Numbered from the stretch's first letter, positions 38,056 through 47,567 are shown. The stretch: 64,000 bases of DNA from Wielerella bovis (GCF_022354465.1 NZ_CP092361.1:1612001-1676000); one strand, 5' to 3'. The notes: generated by a model from the letters alone, not told the origin. Numbers and translations: made by a program.

Positions 38056-38700
38056 TTAAACTGATTTTAAAAATTGGCTAATATTTTCCACCACATTTTC
38101 AACATCTTGATAAAGAAATTGGCTCGGCACATTCACAAATTTGCCGTCCACTTCAGCGATTAAACTCGGCACGCCACTCACGCCAAATTTTTGTGCGAAG
38201 ATTTGACCTTGTTTTATCCAAGCATTTGTTTTATCAACCAATTCGCAATCCCCCAACAATGAATCCGCCAATTCAAATGCCACATCGTCCTCGCACCAAT
38301 CGCGCAAACACATTTGCACCACGTCCAAACGGCTGGTATCCAAGCCGTCCACATAACGCGCTTTTTGCATTTCGGCGAAAGTCGGCAACCATACGCCAGA
38401 CGGCGCGTTTTCATTCAACAAAAAGCAAGCCATTGTTAAATTAAAGGAATCGAACTCGCCCTTTTTCAACAAAATCTTTTGGCGATAGGTTTCGCTAAAC
38501 GGCAAGCCTGTGATTTCGGCAATGCGTTGGTCGTTTGCCCAAGCGTGTTGCGCGAATGGTTCGTCCATGACTTTGCCTGTATTGGCAAACAATCCTGTTG
38601 CAAAAACATCAACTTGATGTGTTTTCGCCAATGCCCGAATGCCACGCGATGCCGCATAGCACCAACCGCATAATGGGTCAAATAAATAGATGAATTTCAT
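38056..38700 (-). CDS. DsbA-family thioredoxin-fold protein
   Basis: Protein of 214 aa with the active site C11-GW-C14 in FDPLCGWCYA at the very N-terminus and no signal peptide, so it is cytoplasmic, unlike classical DsbA. It belongs to the DsbA/FrnE-like group of thiol oxidoreductases; VSGVPSLIAEVDGK near residue 175 holds the cis-proline (GVP). The partner or substrate is unknown. The gene ends exactly against a Correia-like element. Confidence 0.88.
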   Translation of the reverse strand: MKFIYLFDPLCGWCYAASRGIRALAKTHQVDVFATGLFANTGKVMDEPFAQHAWANDQRIAEITGLPFSETYRQKILLKKGEFDSFNLTMACFLLNENAPSGVWLPTFAEMQKARYVDGLDTSRLDVVQMCLRDWCEDDVAFELADSLLGDCELVDKTNAWIKQGQIFAQKFGVSGVPSLIAEVDGKFVNVPSQFLYQDVENVVENISQFLKSV

Positions 38701-38768
38701 GATTTTTCTTTCAAAAAATAAAACAGGCAGCCTGAAAAAACCATTTTATGATGTTTCAGGCTGCCTTA

Positions 38769-38877
38769 CAGTACACGACATTTTGTAGGTCTGGCATTCA
38801 TGCCCGACAATGTGCCGTGATTGCTTATGTCGGGCATAAATGCCCGACCTACGGAAATCATTTTTTGTCGTGTACTG
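38769..38877. repeat. GTACACGACA-bounded repeat E2
   Basis: CAGTACACGACA and TGTCGTGTACTG terminal inverted repeats enclose two palindromic GGCATTCATGCCCGACA/TGTCGGGCATAAATGCC blocks. The inner blocks recur in E3 at 63647-63742. Confidence 0.75.
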
Positions 38878-38898
38878 AAAGACTGCCTGAATTTTGAT

Positions 38899-39558
38899 TT
38901 AGGCTTGCGCTACGGTAAAGCGTTGATGTAAATGCACTTTCCGTTCCACATCATCGGCAATCGCCACCGCCAAATCCGCCACGCTGATGTCGGCTGGCGA
39001 GCCGTCCGCATTCATCAAAACATCGTCCCCACCAATACGGTAAGCACCTGTTTTCTCAAAAGAAACGGGATTGACCGCAAACATTGCCGCAGGCGACAAA
39101 AACGCCCAGTTAATGTCTTTACGTTGGCGCAATTCGTCCAACAATTCGCGCACCGCATTTGCCGCAGGGTAAATTTCCGCAGGAAAATCAGGCGTATCCA
39201 CCAGTTGCAAATTGGGCGCGACATTCAGGCTGCCTGCACCGCCCACCACCAAAAGATACGGCACATTGGCGGTTTTGCTGGCAGTCAAAATGTTGGCGTG
39301 CCCCGTTTTCAAATCGTGGGCAAGATTGGGGTTTTCCCAACCCGCGTTAAACGCATTCACTACCGCGTCAAATCCCGCCAATTTTTCAGAAAAATCAGGG
39401 GCATTCACGTCCATTGCCACCGCTTGCACATTATTGGCTTGCGCCACTTTATCAATATTTCGCGCAAAAGCGGTAACGTGATGACCGCGACTTGCCAATT
39501 CTTGAACCACCGCGTTACCCACCAAACCTGTCGCGCCGATGACTGCAATTTTTTTCAT
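38899..39558 (-). CDS. NAD(P)-binding epimerase-like protein (NmrA/atypical SDR)
   Basis: Protein of 219 aa from ATG 39558 (AAGGAT upstream; 18 extra codons possible upstream are not family-like). MKKIAVIGATGLVGNAVVQEL is the Rossmann GxxGxxG motif of atypical short-chain dehydrogenases such as YwnB. No YxxxK catalytic pair is clear, so it may be a redox-sensing or ancillary NAD(P)H protein. Divergent from an HxlR regulator, a common pairing for redox-responsive genes. Confidence 0.88.
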   Translation of the reverse strand: MKKIAVIGATGLVGNAVVQELASRGHHVTAFARNIDKVAQANNVQAVAMDVNAPDFSEKLAGFDAVVNAFNAGWENPNLAHDLKTGHANILTASKTANVPYLLVVGGAGSLNVAPNLQLVDTPDFPAEIYPAANAVRELLDELRQRKDINWAFLSPAAMFAVNPVSFEKTGAYRIGGDDVLMNADGSPADISVADLAVAIADDVERKVHLHQRFTVAQA

Positions 39559-39640
39559 ATTTAAATCCTTCATCAATAAATGTTCTTTGGGGAAATTGAT
39601 TTTGTTATCCATGAAGCGTATTATAAGTAGGCAAATTGAT

Positions 39641-39672
39641 TATTGTAAGTACATACATTTTTGTAAGTATGG
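39641..39672. promoter_or_regulatory. Likely HxlR operator
   Basis: Two TTGTAAGTA repeats, one turn-and-a-half apart, in the gap between the divergent NAD(P)-binding protein and HxlR genes. Confidence 0.5.
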
Positions 39673-39710
39673 AAATATTTTTTAACAAAATGATTTAAAA
39701 GGAAAAAATA

Positions 39711-40064
39711 ATGAAAGAATTACAAGGTCGCGTGTTGTCCAAAAATTGCCCCAGCCGTGAAATTTTGAACCATTTAACCAGCCGTTGGGGTGTGTTGGTG
39801 ATGATTGTATTGCTGACGGGAACGAAGCGGTTTAGCGAAATGCGCCGCGAAATTGAAGGCGTATCAGAACGCATGTTGTCGGAAACGCTGAAACAGTTGG
39901 AGCAGGACGGGATGTTGGTTCGCCATTCCTACAACACAGTACCGCCACACACGGATTACACGCTGACAGCGCATGGCGTTCAGGCTGCTGAAAAAATTCA
40001 GCATTTGGTGGATTGGCTGGAAAACAATTTGAATGATATTTTGTTGCAAAAACAGTCTGCATGA
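39711..40064 (+). CDS. HxlR-family transcriptional regulator
   Basis: Winged-helix regulator of 117 aa. CPSREILNHLTSRWGVLVMIVLL starts with the N-terminal Cys characteristic of thiol- or electrophile-sensing HxlR proteins, followed by RFSEMRREIEGVSERMLSETLKQLEQDGM (recognition helix and wing). AAAGGA precedes the ATG. It probably represses the divergent NAD(P)-binding protein gene and itself, with release by reactive aldehydes, quinones or oxidants. Confidence 0.92.
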   Translation: MKELQGRVLSKNCPSREILNHLTSRWGVLVMIVLLTGTKRFSEMRREIEGVSERMLSETLKQLEQDGMLVRHSYNTVPPHTDYTLTAHGVQAAEKIQHLVDWLENNLNDILLQKQSA

Positions 40065-40070
40065 GCTTTC

Positions 40071-40113
40071 AGGCTGCCTTTCATCCATCAAAATAAAATG
40101 CAGCCTGAAAATA
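40071..40113. terminator. DUS-pair terminator after HxlR
   Basis: TTTCAGGCTGC and GCAGCCTGAAA arms about 20 bases apart, beyond the HxlR stop. Confidence 0.6.
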
Positions 40114-40165
40114 TTTTATTGCCAATCTGTTGTATATTAAATGACAATATAAACAAGGAAAATCC

Positions 40166-40723
40166 ATGACTTATTGCGAATTTTGCAACGCCCTACCCCA
40201 CGACACCACCAATCCCAACAAAGCCTATCACGACACCGAATACGGTTTCGCCCAACACGATGATAATGCCTTATTTGAACGGCTAATATTAGAAATCAAC
40301 CAAGCAGGTTTAAGTTGGACAATTATTCTCAACAAACGCGCCGCTTTTCAGGCTGCCTATGCACAATTCAACATCGCTCAAGTTGCCGCATTTGATGAAA
40401 ACGATGTTGCCCGATTACTTGCCGACACAGGCATTGTCCGCAATCGACTCAAAATCCACGCCGCCATTTACAACGCACAACAAATTTTGTTATTACAACA
40501 ACAATATGGCAGCCTGAAAAACTGGTTAGACGCACATCATCCACGCGAAAAAACCGCATGGGTCAAATTATTCAAACAACATTTCAAATTTGTCGGCGGC
40601 GAAATTGTGGGCGAATTTCTGATGAGTTTAGGCTATTTAGACGGCGCACACGATGAAAATTGTCCCATTTATTCAGCCGCAAAAGGCAGCCTGAAATATG
40701 TTAAAATGGCGCACAACACCTAA
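40166..40723 (+). CDS. tag: DNA-3-methyladenine glycosylase I
   Basis: Base-excision glycosylase of 185 aa removing 3-methyladenine. YHDTEYGFAQHDDNALFERLILEINQAGLSW is the strongly conserved N-terminal region, and the zinc ligands are visible as C4, H22 and the C-terminal HDENC pair. Functionally linked to ada at 23.4 kb, though not adjacent. Start has AAGGA. Several DUS copies lie in the coding sequence, read as FQAAY or GSLK. It is followed after 15 bases by DUF1415. Confidence 0.95.
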   Translation: MTYCEFCNALPHDTTNPNKAYHDTEYGFAQHDDNALFERLILEINQAGLSWTIILNKRAAFQAAYAQFNIAQVAAFDENDVARLLADTGIVRNRLKIHAAIYNAQQILLLQQQYGSLKNWLDAHHPREKTAWVKLFKQHFKFVGGEIVGEFLMSLGYLDGAHDENCPIYSAAKGSLKYVKMAHNT

Positions 40724-40738
40724 TATTTCACGCCCATT

Positions 40739-41305
40739 ATGAACGACCAAACCATTATCCAACACACAACAGAATGGCTAGAAAAAGCCGTTATCGGCTT
40801 AAATCTCTGCCCATTTGCCAAAGCACCACACGCCAAGAAACAAATCCGCATCGCCATCAGCCATGCCAAACATTTGGACGCATTTTTGGAAGATTTGGAC
40901 AGCGAAATCCAGCGTTTGCTAAACACATCAGCAGAAGAATTGGAAACCACCCTACTCGTTCATCCCACCCTATTTCCCGATTTTTTGCTGTTCAACGATG
41001 TATTAGACTTCGCAGACCAAGCGATTGCCGATAATCAAGTCGAAGGCATCATTCAAATTGCACCCTTTCATCCTCAATTTCAATTTGCCGATAGCGAAGC
41101 CGACGACATCAGTAATTACACCAACCGCAGCCCCTACCCTACGTTACATCTTATCCGCGAAGATAGCATCGCCAAAGCCGTACAAGCCTTCCCCGACCCT
41201 TCACTGATTTTTGAACGAAATATCAAAACATTAGAAGAAATGGGACACGAAGGCTGGGCAAAATTAGGGATTTCAGGCTGCCCTTATCACAAAGAAAAAA
41301 CATGA
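40739..41305 (+). CDS. DUF1415 family protein
   Basis: Protein of 188 aa. TTEWLEKAVIGLNLCPFAKAPHAKKQIRI at residues 10-38 is the conserved start of DUF1415, and NYTNRSPYPTLHLIREDSI near 125 and the C-terminal GHEGWAKLGI complete the family pattern. The biochemical role is unknown. It begins 15 bases after tag and overlaps the next gene by four bases, so tag, DUF1415 and the YbaN-like gene form an operon. Confidence 0.88.
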   Translation: MNDQTIIQHTTEWLEKAVIGLNLCPFAKAPHAKKQIRIAISHAKHLDAFLEDLDSEIQRLLNTSAEELETTLLVHPTLFPDFLLFNDVLDFADQAIADNQVEGIIQIAPFHPQFQFADSEADDISNYTNRSPYPTLHLIREDSIAKAVQAFPDPSLIFERNIKTLEEMGHEGWAKLGISGCPYHKEKT

Positions 41306-41961
41306 CACTTTATCAAAGAGAATTATTATTTTGGACAATGTCCGCCCTATTATTCATCGTTCCATTTATCATGATTTGGACGATGCCAGCCAGTCGTATC
41401 CGCGAAATATTGCTGCGCATTATGGTCGGTATAACCTGCATCGTACTTGGTTTATTATGCGCCATTATGGCTTTTGTACCGCACATCATGCCACATTCGC
41501 ATTCCATGGGCGCATACACTTTCAGCATTTTAACCACTATACTCATCGGCATTCCCATCGGTTTAATTTTGCTGATGCCCAAAAGTCGCGTTCGTAGTTT
41601 ATTGATTAACGGATTATTGTGGCTCGTGGGTGCGATTTCACTCATACTTGGCATTATCGGTGCATTTTTACCCGTTATGCCCACCGTCCCATTTATCCTA
41701 TTAACCGCCGCTTGCTGGGGACGCGCATCGCCACGTTTTCACGCATGGTTGCATCGCCACCCATACTTCGGACCGATGGTCAAAAATTGGGAAGAACGCC
41801 GCGCCATCTCCAAACGTGGCAAATACACCGCATGGACAATGATGAGCATTTCATCTATCGGCTTGCTCATCAAATTTCCCGAACGCTGGTATGTCGGCGT
41901 ATCCACAGGTTTGATTTGTTTATGTGTCGGCATTTGGATGTCGCGTTTGCCCGATGCCTGA
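41302..41961 (+). CDS. YbaN-like (DUF454) membrane protein with N-terminal extension
   Basis: Inner-membrane protein of 219 aa. Residues 95-215 form the DUF454 domain: GAFLPVMPTVPFILLTAACWGRASPRFHAWL with HPYFGPMVKNWEERRAI. About 90 residues with three hydrophobic segments come before it, longer than in YbaN itself (about 125 aa). The function is unknown. It overlaps the DUF1415 gene by four bases and is followed by a DUS hairpin. Confidence 0.87.
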   Translation: MTLYQRELLFWTMSALLFIVPFIMIWTMPASRIREILLRIMVGITCIVLGLLCAIMAFVPHIMPHSHSMGAYTFSILTTILIGIPIGLILLMPKSRVRSLLINGLLWLVGAISLILGIIGAFLPVMPTVPFILLTAACWGRASPRFHAWLHRHPYFGPMVKNWEERRAISKRGKYTAWTMMSISSIGLLIKFPERWYVGVSTGLICLCVGIWMSRLPDA

Positions 41962-41966
41962 AAATA

Positions 41967-42007
41967 TTTTTCAGGCTGCCTTTTGGTTAATATGCAGCCT
42001 GAAAAAA
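41967..42007. terminator. DUS-pair terminator
   Basis: TTTTTCAGGCTGC and GCAGCCTGAAAAA arms around a 14-base loop, directly after the YbaN-like gene. Confidence 0.7.
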
Positions 42008-42115
42008 TGATTGATAGAATAGCTATATCCCAATCTACGCAAAAATATTGTACAACTTTCAGGCAGCCTGAAAGCTTGTTTCCTAATGAAAAAAAATCAA
42101 TAAAGGATAATATAA

Positions 42116-43111
42116 ATGAATGAAATCGCCATCAAACAACCCCCACGCCTGTTTTCGCAAACCCAGCAACTGATTGCCGAAATTGAAAATCAGCTTAACG
42201 CGCCCCTGCTGTGCTACTGGAATGGGCGCATGGGCAGCATTTGCGGCAATGATGTGCTGGCGTTGTATCACATTGTGGAACAAATCAAACAACATGACAC
42301 CATTTACCTCTTTATCAAAAGCGATGGTGGTTCGGGACGCGATGCCTTGCGGATGATTAATTTGATTCGTGGGCATTGCAAAAAATTGGTTAGCCTTGTT
42401 CCATTGGAATGCGCTTCTGCCGCGACCATGATGGCGATTGGCGCAGACGAAATTCACATGGGAACCATGGCTTATTTGAGTTCGGTGGATACGTCATTAA
42501 CCCACGATTTATCGCCGTTAGACCGCGACAACGACCGCGTTTCCGTGAGTTTGGACGAACTCAACCGCGTAGTGCGTCTGTGGCAAAACAATACCAAAGA
42601 TACCGATTCCAATCCGTATAAATCTTTGTTTGAATATGTTCATCCGCTTGTGATTGGTGCGGTGGACAGAGCGGAATCCTTGTCCATTCGTTTGTGCGAA
42701 GAATTGTTGAGCTATCATATTGACGACACGGAGCGTGTGCGCAACATTGCCAATATGCTCAATTCAGGCTACCCTTCGCACGGCTACCCGATTTTAATTA
42801 AAGAAGCACAACGCATTGGCTTGAACGTGAAGAAAATAGACAAAGCCATCAATGATTTACTGCTGGATTTGAATGCGACATACAGCGAAATGGGGCAACG
42901 CGCCATCACCGATTTTGACGACACCCATTCGCATTCCAATGAAATTTTGAATATTATGGAAGCGCGCGATATTCAAGTGTTCTACCAAAACGACAAAGAT
43001 TGGTTTTACCGCACCGAAGAACGCCGTTGGCTGACCTTGAACGACAATTCCAAATGGCATATTGTTCAACAAATTGATGGCGAAGAACAGCATGATGTAT
43101 TGCATTTGTAA
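42116..43111 (+). CDS. SDH-type Clp-fold serine proteinase
   Basis: Protein of 331 aa in the serine dehydrogenase proteinase (SDH_sah)/SppA-like Clp-fold family. [15 protein letters not shown] near residue 67 is the oxyanion glycine loop and [19 protein letters not shown] holds the probable nucleophile S101. There is no signal peptide or membrane segment, so it is cytoplasmic or loosely membrane-bound. AAAGGA precedes the start. It is alone in its transcription unit; the natural substrates of this family are not well established. Confidence 0.85.
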   Translation: MNEIAIKQPPRLFSQTQQLIAEIENQLNAPLLCYWNGRMGSICGNDVLALYHIVEQIKQHDTIYLFIKSDGGSGRDALRMINLIRGHCKKLVSLVPLECASAATMMAIGADEIHMGTMAYLSSVDTSLTHDLSPLDRDNDRVSVSLDELNRVVRLWQNNTKDTDSNPYKSLFEYVHPLVIGAVDRAESLSIRLCEELLSYHIDDTERVRNIANMLNSGYPSHGYPILIKEAQRIGLNVKKIDKAINDLLLDLNATYSEMGQRAITDFDDTHSHSNEILNIMEARDIQVFYQNDKDWFYRTEERRWLTLNDNSKWHIVQQIDGEEQHDVLHL

Positions 43112-43185
43112 TTATTGATTTTATTAAATTTTGTTTCAGGCAGCCTGAAACCCTATTTCTCAAACCTAAAAACAAGGATAAACCC

Positions 43186-44364
43186 ATGAGCTTTTTAAAA
43201 TTAATCGACCAAAATGTAAACGGCAAAACCGTGTTAATCCGCGCCGATTTAAACGTACCATTTAAAGACGGTAACATCAGCGATGACACGCGCATTCGCG
43301 CTTCTTTGCCGTCTATCCAATATTGCTTGGATAATGGCGCGGGCGTGATTGTGATGACCCATTTGGGTCGCCCCACCGAAGGCGAATTCCACCCCGAAGA
43401 CGATGTCGCCCCCGTTGCCGCGCATTTGGGCAAATTATTGGGCAAAGACGTGCGTGTGTTAAACGACTGGCGCGAAGCCAAACCCACTGTTGCGGCTGGC
43501 GAAGTGGCATTGTTGCAAAACGTACGCATTAACAAAGGCGAAAAGAAAAATGACGCGGAATTGGGCAAGGCTTATGCGGCGTTGTGCGATGTGTTTGTGA
43601 ATGACGCGTTTGGTACAGCGCACCGTGCGCAGGCTTCTACGGAAGCGGTGGCGGCGGCTGCACCTGTTTCGGTAGCAGGTATTTTGATGGCGGCGGAATT
43701 GGACGCTTTGGGCAAAGCCTTGAAAGAGCCAGCACGCCCAATGGTGGCGATTGTGGCGGGCAGCAAAGTGTCCACCAAATTGACGATTTTGGAAAGTTTG
43801 GCGGACAAAGTTGACCAGTTGATTGTGGGCGGCGGCATTGCCAACACATTCTTGTTGGCACAAGGCAAACCGATTGGCAAATCATTAGCCGAACCCGATT
43901 TGGTGGAAGACGCGAAAAAAATCATCGCCAAAATGGCAGCCAAAGGCGGTGTCGTGCCTTTGCCTGTGGACGTGGTTACCGCCAAAGAATTTGCTGAATC
44001 CGCTGCAGCCGAACACAAAGCGATTGACGATGTGGCAGCAGACGACATGATTTTGGACATTGGCGCACAATCCGCGCAACAATTGGCAGAAATCTTGAAA
44101 AACGCTGGCACAATCGTGTGGAACGGCCCTGTGGGCGTGTTTGAATTTGCACAATTTGCGGGTGGCACGGAAGTGGTTTCACGCGCGGTGGCGGACAGCA
44201 ACGGTTTTTCCATTGCAGGCGGTGGCGACACTTTGGCGGCAATTGCGAAATTCGGCATTACCGAGCAAATCGGCTACATTTCCACAGGCGGCGGCGCGTT
44301 CTTGGAATTTTTGGAAAGCAAAGAATTGCCAGCCGTAGCGGCATTGGAAAAATTTGCCAAATAA
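43186..44364 (+). CDS. pgk: Phosphoglycerate kinase
   Basis: Glycolytic ATP-generating kinase of 392 aa, standard length. [14 protein letters not shown] at the N-terminus, the substrate loop [11 protein letters not shown] near residue 63, [13 protein letters not shown] near 144, VAGSKVSTK near 187, and the nucleotide loop GGGDTLAAI with [12 protein letters not shown] near the C-terminus are all intact. Start with AAGGAT. GC-rich third codon positions mark it as native, highly expressed. A Correia-like element, later split by an insertion sequence, follows eight bases after the stop. Confidence 0.97.
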   Translation: MSFLKLIDQNVNGKTVLIRADLNVPFKDGNISDDTRIRASLPSIQYCLDNGAGVIVMTHLGRPTEGEFHPEDDVAPVAAHLGKLLGKDVRVLNDWREAKPTVAAGEVALLQNVRINKGEKKNDAELGKAYAALCDVFVNDAFGTAHRAQASTEAVAAAAPVSVAGILMAAELDALGKALKEPARPMVAIVAGSKVSTKLTILESLADKVDQLIVGGGIANTFLLAQGKPIGKSLAEPDLVEDAKKIIAKMAAKGGVVPLPVDVVTAKEFAESAAAEHKAIDDVAADDMILDIGAQSAQQLAEILKNAGTIVWNGPVGVFEFAQFAGGTEVVSRAVADSNGFSIAGGGDTLAAIAKFGITEQIGYISTGGGAFLEFLESKELPAVAALEKFAK

Positions 44365-44434
44365 TGTGAGATATAGTGGATTCAATTTAAATCAGGACAA
44401 GGCGACAGCGACTGCCGTGTACACATAGTACATA

Positions 44435-45429
44435 ACGCGAACTCGGGATAAGAAATTTCATAAAAATTAAAGGGCAAACGTGATAATCTATTGTTTGCAC
44501 ACAACCAAACATCACGAAAGCCCTTTAACATGGATTATCTTACCGCACTTTTCTGCCAAATTGATGATTTTTGCAAAGAATTTGAACCCAAATTTAATAG
44601 CAAATTGATTAAAAACAATAAAATTCGTAATAGACTAAGTTGTATCAGTACCGCAGAAATCATGACCGTACTGATTGCTTTTCATCAATATCGCATGCGT
44701 GATTTCAAAACCTATTACCAATGGCAAGTCCAATCCATTTGGCAGCGAGACTTCCCTAATATGCCCAGCTATAACTGCTTTTTGGAACTGGCTACACGAG
44801 CCTTACCTGCTATGTTGGTATTTTTAACCACCCAAATGGGCAAATGCACAGGTATAGGTGTGGTGGATTCAACCACTTTGTCGGTTTGCCACAATCGCCG
44901 TATTCACTCACATAAAGTGTTTAAAAACATCGCGCAAAGGGGCAAAAGCAGTACAGGCTGGTTTTACGGTTTCAAATTGCATGCGGTATTTAACCACTTG
45001 GGTGAGCTGGTCAATTTTTGCTTAACCGCAGGCAATGTGGATGACCGTCAAGGTTTAAAACAAATGGCAAAGCACCTATTCGGCATTTTGGTGGCGGATA
45101 GGGGCTATATTGGAAAAGATTTAAGTGATTGGCTTAAAGAGAAATATGGCATTACTTTACTAACGGGCATCAAAAAAGGCATGAAACCCAAACAATACAC
45201 AAGTGAGCAGAAAAAGCTGCTTAAAAAACGTGGTGTTATAGAAACCATTTTTGGGCAACTGAAAAATTTGTGTCAAATTGAACATACTCGGCATCGTTTG
45301 GAGCGTGGTTTTATCTTGAATTTGATTTCAGGTTTGACTGCCTATTGCCTGTTTCCTTATAAGCCAATGATGTTTGGAAAAAAGTCTTTGTTACCAATGA
45401 AGTAAGAAAGGCTTATCCCGAGTTCGCGT
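44435..45429. mobile_element. IS982-family insertion sequence, intact
   Basis: 995 bp with perfect terminal inverted repeats ACGCGAACTCGGGAT/ATCCCGAGTTCGCGT and a TACATA duplication on both sides (44429-44434 and 45430-45435). Carries one full-length transposase. The intact ends and exact duplication indicate recent transposition. Confidence 0.93.
44530..45405 (+). CDS. IS982-family transposase
   Basis: DDE transposase of 291 aa from ATG 44530. The catalytic residues are visible in GVVDSTTLSVC (D), LVADRGYIG (D) and GVIETIFGQLKN (E). Its N-terminus MDYLTALFCQIDDFC is typical of the IS982 family. The reading frame is intact, so the element is probably active. Confidence 0.93.
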   Translation: MDYLTALFCQIDDFCKEFEPKFNSKLIKNNKIRNRLSCISTAEIMTVLIAFHQYRMRDFKTYYQWQVQSIWQRDFPNMPSYNCFLELATRALPAMLVFLTTQMGKCTGIGVVDSTTLSVCHNRRIHSHKVFKNIAQRGKSSTGWFYGFKLHAVFNHLGELVNFCLTAGNVDDRQGLKQMAKHLFGILVADRGYIGKDLSDWLKEKYGITLLTGIKKGMKPKQYTSEQKKLLKKRGVIETIFGQLKNLCQIEHTRHRLERGFILNLISGLTAYCLFPYKPMMFGKKSLLPMK

Positions 45430-45510
45430 TACATAAGGAAGCTGGTAACGCTGTACTGGTTTAAATTGAATTCACTATAAATGGCTCTATCTTGTTCCTA
45501 CCAAAATAAA

Positions 45511-45548
45511 ATGCAGCCTGAAAACACAAATTGTTTTTCAGGCTGCAT
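45511..45548. terminator. DUS-pair terminator
   Basis: GCAGCCTGAAAA and TTTTCAGGCTGC arms around a 10-base loop, downstream of the minus-strand roadblock-like gene. Confidence 0.7.
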
Positions 45549-45564
45549 CACTTTGAATTATCCA

Positions 45565-45927
45565 TTAAAAATCTACTAACTTCTCGGCTGCAAATACCGA
45601 ACGGCGACAAATGGATAAATTTGCCACTGCACGGTCTGCTACCAAATAAACAAAAGTATTTTCTTTTTGTGTACATGGGCAAATTAAATGAATTTGTTTA
45701 TGCAGATTAATTTGAATATCATGCAATTCATCGGTATTTTCCAAACGGCGCAAAATTTTCATTTTTGCACGAATAATATTGACACACCCAGCTGAAGCAA
45801 TTTCTAAATCCAATTGCTCATCATTGCTGCGTGAAGCCATCATCATGCCACTGCCATAATCCACAATGGACACGCCCAAAACTCCTTTGATTTTAGTTAA
45901 TGCTATTGTAATTTCATCTAGTGTCAT
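45565..45927 (-). CDS. Roadblock/LC7-like small protein
   Basis: Protein of 120 aa from ATG 45927, where AAGAAG precedes the start; 28 additional upstream codons are possible but less likely. TLDEITIALTKIKGVLGVSIVDYGSGMMMASRS looks like the first helix-strand unit of the Roadblock/LC7 fold, usually a regulator or partner of small GTPases. No MglA-type GTPase is visible in the window. The function is unknown. Confidence 0.7.
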   Translation of the reverse strand: MTLDEITIALTKIKGVLGVSIVDYGSGMMMASRSNDEQLDLEIASAGCVNIIRAKMKILRRLENTDELHDIQINLHKQIHLICPCTQKENTFVYLVADRAVANLSICRRSVFAAEKLVDF

Positions 45928-46071
45928 ATTGAAACTTCTTTCTGCCCACCCTTGTGGTGTTTCAGGCTCGGTTATTTTTATATCTCTGACAAATAGCGTA
46001 TTTTCGCCCAAATTTACGCTTTTGAGAATAGGTAAACTGCATTATTTTGATAAAATTTAACCTAAATGATG

Positions 46072-46119
46072 AAAAGGCAGCCTGAAAAGCTATTTAAATA
46101 GCTTTTCAGGCTGCCTTTT
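46072..46119. terminator. 48-bp perfect palindrome with DUS arms
   Basis: AAAAGGCAGCCTGAAAAGC, TATTT and the exact complement. It lies 14 bases beyond the stop of the Ldh-family gene and is its terminator on the minus strand. The absence of a loop spacer is unusual for the DUS hairpins of this window. Confidence 0.8.
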
Positions 46120-46132
46120 TAATAAAAGAATC

Positions 46133-47209
46133 TTATGCCGCAATATTCCATTCAATATTTAATTGTTCGGCTAACTGTTTCATTTCCTCAATGGTTTTAG
46201 GCAATATAGGAACACCACGCTCACGCAATATGGCTTCTGTTTCATACTCTTTTTCCCCATGAGTATAAATGCGTGTTTGACCTAATGCTTTTTCACTATC
46301 GCGCAATTCTTGTAAATATTTACTCCAATGTCGCGTAATCTCATCTGGATTGCCAAATAATTTCGGGTCAATCGCCATAAAATAATGACCAACACCCATG
46401 ACATCACTTTCTTGTACATGATTCGCCGTTGTCCCTTGTGATAGTGATGCAGTTAAAAATTCCACCAACACAGCTAATCCATAACCTTTATGACTACCAA
46501 ATAGTTCTTGCGAACCACCCAAAGGATACAAGCCACCCATACGACTTCTGACACAATCAATCAAGTGTTTTGGATTTAACTCATCAACTCCTTGTTCATT
46601 AATACCCCACCCTGTTGGTAAATCAACACCTTTTTTATTGCACACTTCAACTTTACCAACTGCTGCAACCGAAGTCGCAATGTCTAAATAAAATGGTGTA
46701 GGTTCAGCGGCAATGGAAACTGCAATCGGGTTAGTTCCCATCATGGGTGAACGACCATAAGTCGGTACAACAATCGGAAACGAGTTTGTCATGGATACCC
46801 CAATTAAACCGTGTGGTAAAGCCATATTGCTGTAATACCCCGCAATACCGTAGTGGTTAGAATTGCGTACCGTAACCATACCAATGCCTGACTGTTTGGC
46901 TTTTGTAATGGCTAACTCCATACCAAACTTGCCAACTAACTGACCCATTGCTTGCTTACCGTCTACAACCGCAGAAATAGGCGTTTCAAAAGCAATTTCA
47001 GGCTGCCTACCTACCTTGATATAGCCTTTTTGAATATGCTGACGATACATTTCTAGACGCTGTGAGCCATGCGTTTCAATGCCATACAAATCTGCCGTAA
47101 CCAATACATCGGTAATGATTTCAGCTTCTTGATTGCTAAAACCGTAGGCTTCAAAAGCGCGTTGACAATAAGAACGTAATTCGTTTTCCTGAACATAAAT
47201 TGCCTGCAT
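46133..47209 (-). CDS. Ldh-family malate/L-lactate dehydrogenase-type oxidoreductase
   Basis: NAD(P)-dependent 2-hydroxyacid dehydrogenase of the malate/L-sulfolactate/ureidoglycolate family, 358 aa from ATG 47209 (AAGGAT upstream). GIETHGSQRLEMY near residue 45 holds the catalytic His, GMVTVRNSNHYGIAGYYS near 120 is the substrate region, and MMGTNPIAVSIAAEP with DIATS near 170-190 follow. The exact substrate cannot be read. It stands alone. Confidence 0.9.
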   Translation of the reverse strand: MQAIYVQENELRSYCQRAFEAYGFSNQEAEIITDVLVTADLYGIETHGSQRLEMYRQHIQKGYIKVGRQPEIAFETPISAVVDGKQAMGQLVGKFGMELAITKAKQSGIGMVTVRNSNHYGIAGYYSNMALPHGLIGVSMTNSFPIVVPTYGRSPMMGTNPIAVSIAAEPTPFYLDIATSVAAVGKVEVCNKKGVDLPTGWGINEQGVDELNPKHLIDCVRSRMGGLYPLGGSQELFGSHKGYGLAVLVEFLTASLSQGTTANHVQESDVMGVGHYFMAIDPKLFGNPDEITRHWSKYLQELRDSEKALGQTRIYTHGEKEYETEAILRERGVPILPKTIEEMKQLAEQLNIEWNIAA

Positions 47210-47459
47210 GATTTTAATCCTTTTGAGTTTGTTAAAACTTAATGACACAATCTAAAAATCTGTATTCATCAAAATAATGGTTTGATTTCCATAAAATAAC
47301 AATAAAAATAAACTATTAAAATAGCGAATACAGGTTCTAAATATTTAAAACCATCAATACAACTTGGCAAATAGCATATTAGCACACAAAAAGAATAAAT
47401 TGATGATATATATAAAATTTTTTTCTCGTTATCAATAATGAGACTATACTTCATTGATT
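47210..47459. other. AT-rich gap upstream of the Ldh-family gene
   Basis: No convincing gene. A 61-codon open frame on the minus strand (47454-47269) is hydrophobic but has no ribosome-binding site and begins right against the Correia-like element. Confidence 0.5.
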
Positions 47460-47564
47460 TATAGTGGATTCAATTTAAATCAGGACAAGGCGACAGCGAC
47501 CGCCGTGTAACATGTACATAAGGGAGCTGGCAACGCTGTACTGGTTTAAATTGAATTCACTATA
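47460..47564. repeat. Correia-like element 4
   Basis: 105 bp, TATAGTGGATTCAATTTAA to TTAAATTGAATTCACTATA, same interior as copies 2 and 3 with a small change (GTGTAACATGTAC). Confidence 0.85.
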
Positions 47565-47567
47565 CTA

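Larger units (their letters stand above)
44372..45479. repeat. Correia-like element 3, interrupted by an IS
   Basis: The left half (44372-44434) and right half (45430-45479) join to a standard 106-bp element like the one at 37950. The insertion sequence between them is flanked by a 6-base TACATA target duplication. Confidence 0.9.

Noticed and set aside
38769-38877. Possible CRISPR-like repeat from the regularly placed palindromes
   Set aside because: Only two inner blocks, inverted to each other rather than direct, with no spacers and no cas genes.
43572-44258. Open frame of 228 codons opposite pgk
   Set aside because: Caused by strong codon bias of pgk on the other strand; Ser/Ala/Pro-rich and unlike any protein family.
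47269-47454. 61-codon hydrophobic open frame, minus strand
   Set aside because: No ribosome-binding site; begins a few bases from a Correia-like element and lies in AT-rich DNA where hydrophobic open frames arise by chance.
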